Notes under the pieces: model-generated
Told to the model about the DNA's origin: nothing
Seen by the model: the letters and a program-made list of their open reading frames with translations, nothing else
Databases searched by the model: none
Translations under genes and position numbers: made by a program
In this document: positions 59,657-64,000 of the stretch, in pieces
Layout: each line of letters starts with the position of its first letter
How positions within the stretch are numbered: position 1 is the stretch's first letter
From: Blakeslea trispora
Lineage: Eukaryota; Mucoromycota; Mucoromycetes; Mucorales; Choanephoraceae
NCBI GenBank assembly: GCA_025331445.1
Contig: JAIWNE010000088.1
Span: 1-64,000 of the forward strand
Reading direction: 5' to 3'
DNA length: 64,000 bases

Positions 59657-62600
59657 CTAGAATGCTTCCCAAATAGTTGCGCTGTAAGCACTTTCCATCC
59701 GTCTTCTCACAAAAGCTGGTATAGTTTGAGTTAACCACATCTGTCTAATCTGTTCGTATCGCTTAGTATTCAAATACTGTGGTGCACCACGCTTGAAAAA
59801 GATATCAGCTTCACCATGGATGTCAAGATAAGGTGCATTCATGATACTTCCACCGTTATCATGCAACAATAGAAGGAAGCAATCCTTGATCATCAAATAA
59901 ATACCAATTTCTCCGCCACAACTAAATTGTGAAAAGTAAGATGTTAAGGTCCATGCTTCACTAGATAAATAATCACTTACTGCTTCATATGAACATTGCA
60001 TTCACCTTTACTGTCTTCTGTGCAGCAAAAGCGTCGGGCACAGACAAAAGTACCACAAATCAAACAGATGGCTGAATGCTCAGGCACAGTCTTACACTTT
60101 CTACACACACGTTTTGAACTTTCGTCCAATAACTGATCCAAGCGGTATGGCAGCGTCGTCATTCTATATTGTGTTGGTAGATTGAGTGAAGTGAGAGTCA
60201 CTGAGTTTATGACACCAGATGGATGTAGTTCAGCAAGTGAATCAAAGTAACGCATATAGTCTTGACACCAACTGTTGACTAGGTCTTGTTCAAAGGCTTG
60301 CATATCAAACACTGCTTCTAGAGAGGGCAGGTTCAGAATATCTACCAACCGATCATACTCTCTCTTTTCTTCTAGATTATCTTCGGATGGATTTTGGGGA
60401 ATGAATCCATGATAGACGACCATAAACAGCAAAGACTTTCTCAAAAAAGGCAATGCAAAAGTACGAACAAGTGCCATGAATGCGCTGGGGTTAACGATTT
60501 GGAAGAAGCGATCAATATGCGATTGAGGTATCTTTAAGAGACTAAGCACATAGTTTGCAAACTGCTGCAATCCTTCAACGCCAACAACTTGTTGCTGCTC
60601 TGTGTTCAACGTGTTCAAAAGCTGGCTTATTTTTTGATCCTTTAAGAGCTTATCACCACTTAGTATACTGCGTACAATAACAATAATGATCTTGGTCAAA
60701 TCAGCTATATACATTGAGCGCAGTAAATGATGTGCTTCAATGGAAGGCTGTTCAGACAGAGCAAAGCTTAATCCAACAAATGCTCTGAATGGATCGTCCT
60801 TCAAAAGAGGCTGCGACGGATCGAAATCAATCATGTCCTTTACTATGTCCAGAGTTGTGTTGGGCATAAACTGGTTTATTGCCCGAAGTCTTAATTTCTC
60901 TTTTGTAAACTGATCTTCAGCTTGCCAAGGTGTGTTCAGCAAGTTTTGAATCAAGTTGGCTGTCATACCAAGGATTTTCAACAGAGTCTGCGACGTGCTT
61001 GAGATATCATCAATAAAAGTGCCTGTATGCTCAATTGTTAAGTCCCGTGCTCTTGTTCCTTCAGTCCCTCTTTGTGCAATTTCAAAATCGGCTATTGTGT
61101 AAGCGTACATGTCGTACAGATTCAAGATGGAATCAGGTAAATGAAGAGGACGATCAAGGTGTTTGTGCTTCAAAGTAACCTGCATGACTTTGAGCATCTG
61201 GTTGTAAATATACTTGAGTTTCTCTTTATCACTGATAACTAGATCAGGATCGTTATTGACAAATGGCACTTCTTCGTCAAATGCTCCAGGAAGAGTCTGG
61301 AAGCATCTCTTGGCGTCCATAGCTACATCCTGAACTGTCTTTGTCAGATCAGCGTAAGGCAACGCCGGTGCCATAACACCAGGGTAAGATTCGTTCTTCC
61401 CTTTCCAGACAATAGGAACCAAGACATTACCTAAAGCCTTACAAAGAGGACAAAGGAACCGAGTCTTGGGTGAAATAGGCAATGGAAGCATACGGCCAAG
61501 CTCTCTTAAAAGCTGGTTCTCCACCGACTTTTGGTACGTATCAAAACACTCGGAATGCATCAAATGGCCACATGAAGAGATGTCTAAACCAGATACATGT
61601 GCTTCAGTTGGGAAACTAGTAAATGGGGGCAACTTATCAGTCGTTTCATCCTTGATATCCCAAGGATTGGCACTGTTGCTGCTTTCAAGAATATCGGCTA
61701 AGACATCTTTGTTGTTCATAGGCGCAAGTCGATGGATGTTGGATTGCTGGATCAAGCCAAGCATACCGTATAGCTTGTTGTCATCCAATTCTTCTTGACA
61801 TACAATACAGTTGTCCTTGGGAAAGTGACATTTACGGAAGATTTGTATGTCGTCTTCCGAAGTCATCTCATTGCTAGTAACAGCAGCTTCTTCGTATGTT
61901 TCTTGGATGTCTTCATCTTCGTCAGATCGATACAGATCACTGTGTTGTTCCATAAACTTGGATTGAGCGTTGGCAAATTGAGACATGATAGCTTCTTGAC
62001 GTGCTTTGGCGGCAGCTTTTTTGCGTTCAACCTCAGAAATGTTGCTACCATTGTTGTTTTCCATCTCAGCCTTGATTTCTCTTGATCTCTTTTCTTTGTA
62101 TTCACCAATAATCTCTTTAGCCTTCTCAGACCCTTGCGCTTCAATCTTGTCTAAAATGAAGCCCAATCGTTTGTGAGCATGTAACAGCTCAGGATCATCC
62201 AAACATCGAATCAAGATGGTAAGCAAAGAAGCATGAGCTCTTTCAATCTCATTAATTTGGATTGAAAACTCATCTTCTTCAGCAAAGTCAACAAAGCTCT
62301 TGACTTCATCAACCATCATATCAGCTCTATATTTGCCCTTGGCTTTCATGGTTGCTAGCTCACTTGCAGGACTATTGGGATCGGTGACAGCAAGCATAGC
62401 AAGATAGAGTGCTTCATCCAAGATAGTGTCGTTCTTTGTTTCTTTATGGAACTTGGCATCCCACAAAGCATAAGCAATGATCTGGCAAAGCGTATGTGAG
62501 TGCAAGAACCTGCCGAGATGTCTGAAAGGTCCCACTTCAATATATTTTGTCTTTGGTGTAAGTAAGAACTCCTCCTTATCGCTCAATTTGCTGTCTGGAT

Positions 62601-64000
62601 GGAGCTGGTTCCATCTCATTTTCAGTACGTTGCAAGCCTCTTCTCGCTGATTGCGAGTGTAATGCCAGTAATATGGTTCAATCTCGTCAATAAATTCGGG
62701 CTTCAGTTCATAGAGACCTTTGTCACTGAGACCATCAGGTGCCTTGAAATTAGCAATCATATTGAGTTGGCTTTCAAACGACTCATGTTCTGTCAAGCTT
62801 TCTGGAACAAGCTTCAAGAGCTCTGAATAAGCCATACTAGAAATGCCAAGAAATTGGATGATAGATTGACGAATGCGCTGCTCAAAGGTAATGCCAGATG
62901 CATAACCATGTTCTGAAGCACAAACGATCAGTAAGTTCAAGAAATCCTCCACCATGTATACTGTTTGGCTAGCATCATAAACAGCATGCTTGCGAGGTTT
63001 TCCTCTAAACCAGTCGATAAGCTGAAATCGATCCATTAATGTCATCAGAATCTTGTCGCTTTCACAAACGGTAAGACCAACTTGAAGAAGGTAAATATCG
63101 CAGTCAAGCGTATTTTCTCTTACGTTGACATCTTTATAAGAATGAGCCTTTTTTTTTTTGTTCAATTAGTATGTCCAGGTCTCATTCTTCATTTCGAATT
63201 TCTCACTTACTTGATTACGGATATTATAGCCATTTCTGACCCACACGTTGCAATTGATTTGTGAAAGAACAGCTAATGTTCTAATAGGGTATTCAAGCAT
63301 CATCAAAAACATGTCATGTTGCTGATCTCTAAAGGCTTCATTCACCATTTGAGTAAATCCACCGAGCCAACCAAGTTCATTCAAGACGCCATCATGTAAC
63401 AAGGATACATTTTCAAATAATTCAGACAATAACCAATGGAAAGGATGATGAAAAGAAATTGGGCTTTTTGTTACATCATAGTCAACAATGTCAAAACTGC
63501 CAGCGTTAGGTGTGCTGATTTGATGGAACACTTGTTCATTTAAGCCCAGGATCTTTAGACGAGTATCACGTGAATGCTCATGGTTTGTCTTTTGTGGAGC
63601 AAGTACAGGTGTCCAGTCTGTAATGGCTTTCAAGACTCGATAGATAGACCGGCAAAGGTTACGAGAGGCATCGGAAGGTGGTAAGCCAGTCGATTCAAAA
63701 CATCCAGCAAAAAGACGACACAATTTAGATGTTTGAAGTGTCATGTTAAATGCTGTCACCCAAGATTGAGATTCAAACTCTACATGAGCGTTCTCTTGAC
63801 GTTTAAGGGCATCCATTTCTTGAAATTGATACAGCATGTCAATGAAATGGCGAAGGTACAATGGATTTTTAGAAATTTCTGATTTAACTTGCTCTGCATT
63901 CATCACATAACGGAGATCAAAAATGGTATAGGCATACCTATGACGCCCAATAGCCCTCGAAGAGCAATCTACTTGAGCTCGGGAATAATCGCTAGGCAGA
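59657..64000 (-). CDS. UBR1: UBR1-type E3 ubiquitin ligase (N-recognin), C-terminal part, runs off the right edge
   Basis: Three large pieces on one strand: beyond 64000 to about 63208, 63148 to 60005 and 59956 to 59657. The junctions give NIRNQ-AHSYKDVN and VHMK-HCGGEIGIYLMIK. The RING-H2 is at about 61940-61400 (CIVCQEEL...SSCGHLMHSECF...CPLCKAL). The C-terminal cap has CRKCKTV...CLICGTFVC...CCTED, then LLLLHDNGGS, APYLDIHGE, FFKRGAPQYLN. These match the UBR1/UBR2 autoinhibitory region. The UBR box and ClpS-like substrate sites lie outside the window. UBR1 recognises destabilising N termini together with Rad6. No stop interrupts the reading up to the edge, so the gene looks intact. Confidence 0.94.

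Noticed and set aside
59977..60001. Start of a separate C-terminal protein reading MQCSYEAVSDYL
   Set aside because: The first residues are intron sequence (GTAAGT...TTTAG); splicing joins this exon to UBR1.

Overview
The window is a compact, AT-rich fungal nuclear segment. Short introns (about 45-80 bp, GTAAGT-like donors), chitin deacetylases, fused trehalose-phosphate enzymes, a Mid1 calcium-channel subunit and protein similarities point to Mucoromycota, most likely Mucorales (Mucor/Rhizopus-like). The species call is inference; no rRNA or tRNA gene was seen.

Layout. (1) 1.5-9 kb: a four-LIM protein, ribosomal protein uL6 (L9), AP-3 mu and a ZZZ3-like SANT/ZZ chromatin reader. (2) 9-23.7 kb: a HAL4/SAT4-type kinase, trehalose synthase/phosphatase A, an eIF4E2/4EHP-like protein, a predicted mitochondrial protein, a small protein faintly like Atg31, a DUF2423/LLP protein, pICln and an Old Yellow Enzyme. 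(3) 23.7-33.3 kb: an accessory island with almost no intact gene. It holds a decayed Fanzor (eukaryotic TnpB) relic and a 5.96-kb Mutator-like (MULE) transposon. The MULE has perfect 167-bp terminal inverted repeats and carries FAR1-type DNA-binding, MULE transposase and OTU-protease modules, all broken. (4) 33.4-36.7 kb: two convergent chitin deacetylases whose 3' ends form a perfect 183-bp inverted repeat. (5) 37.7-49.4 kb: CDK7/Kin28, a KIN1/MARK-type kinase, a class-V PLP enzyme (Egt2-like), a p24 cargo receptor, ALG13 and Mid1. (6) 49.4-59.5 kb: trehalose synthase/phosphatase B, a two-ubiquitin-AN1 fusion, ribosomal protein uL15 with a three-base first exon, a conserved unknown protein and a DUF1764 protein. 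(7) 59.7-64 kb: the C-terminal part of a UBR1 N-recognin running off the right edge.

How the genes relate. There are no operons; neighbours are mostly unrelated housekeeping genes, often tail to tail with small gaps. Themes recur: cell wall (chitin deacetylases, Mid1), stress carbohydrate (two trehalose enzymes), secretion and glycosylation (AP-3, p24, ALG13), ubiquitin (UBR1, Ub-AN1) and translation. The island between the Old Yellow Enzyme and the chitin deacetylases is the least ordinary part. Its MULE ends are perfectly matched while its genes are broken, so the element was probably moved or homogenised recently although its own transposase now looks dead.
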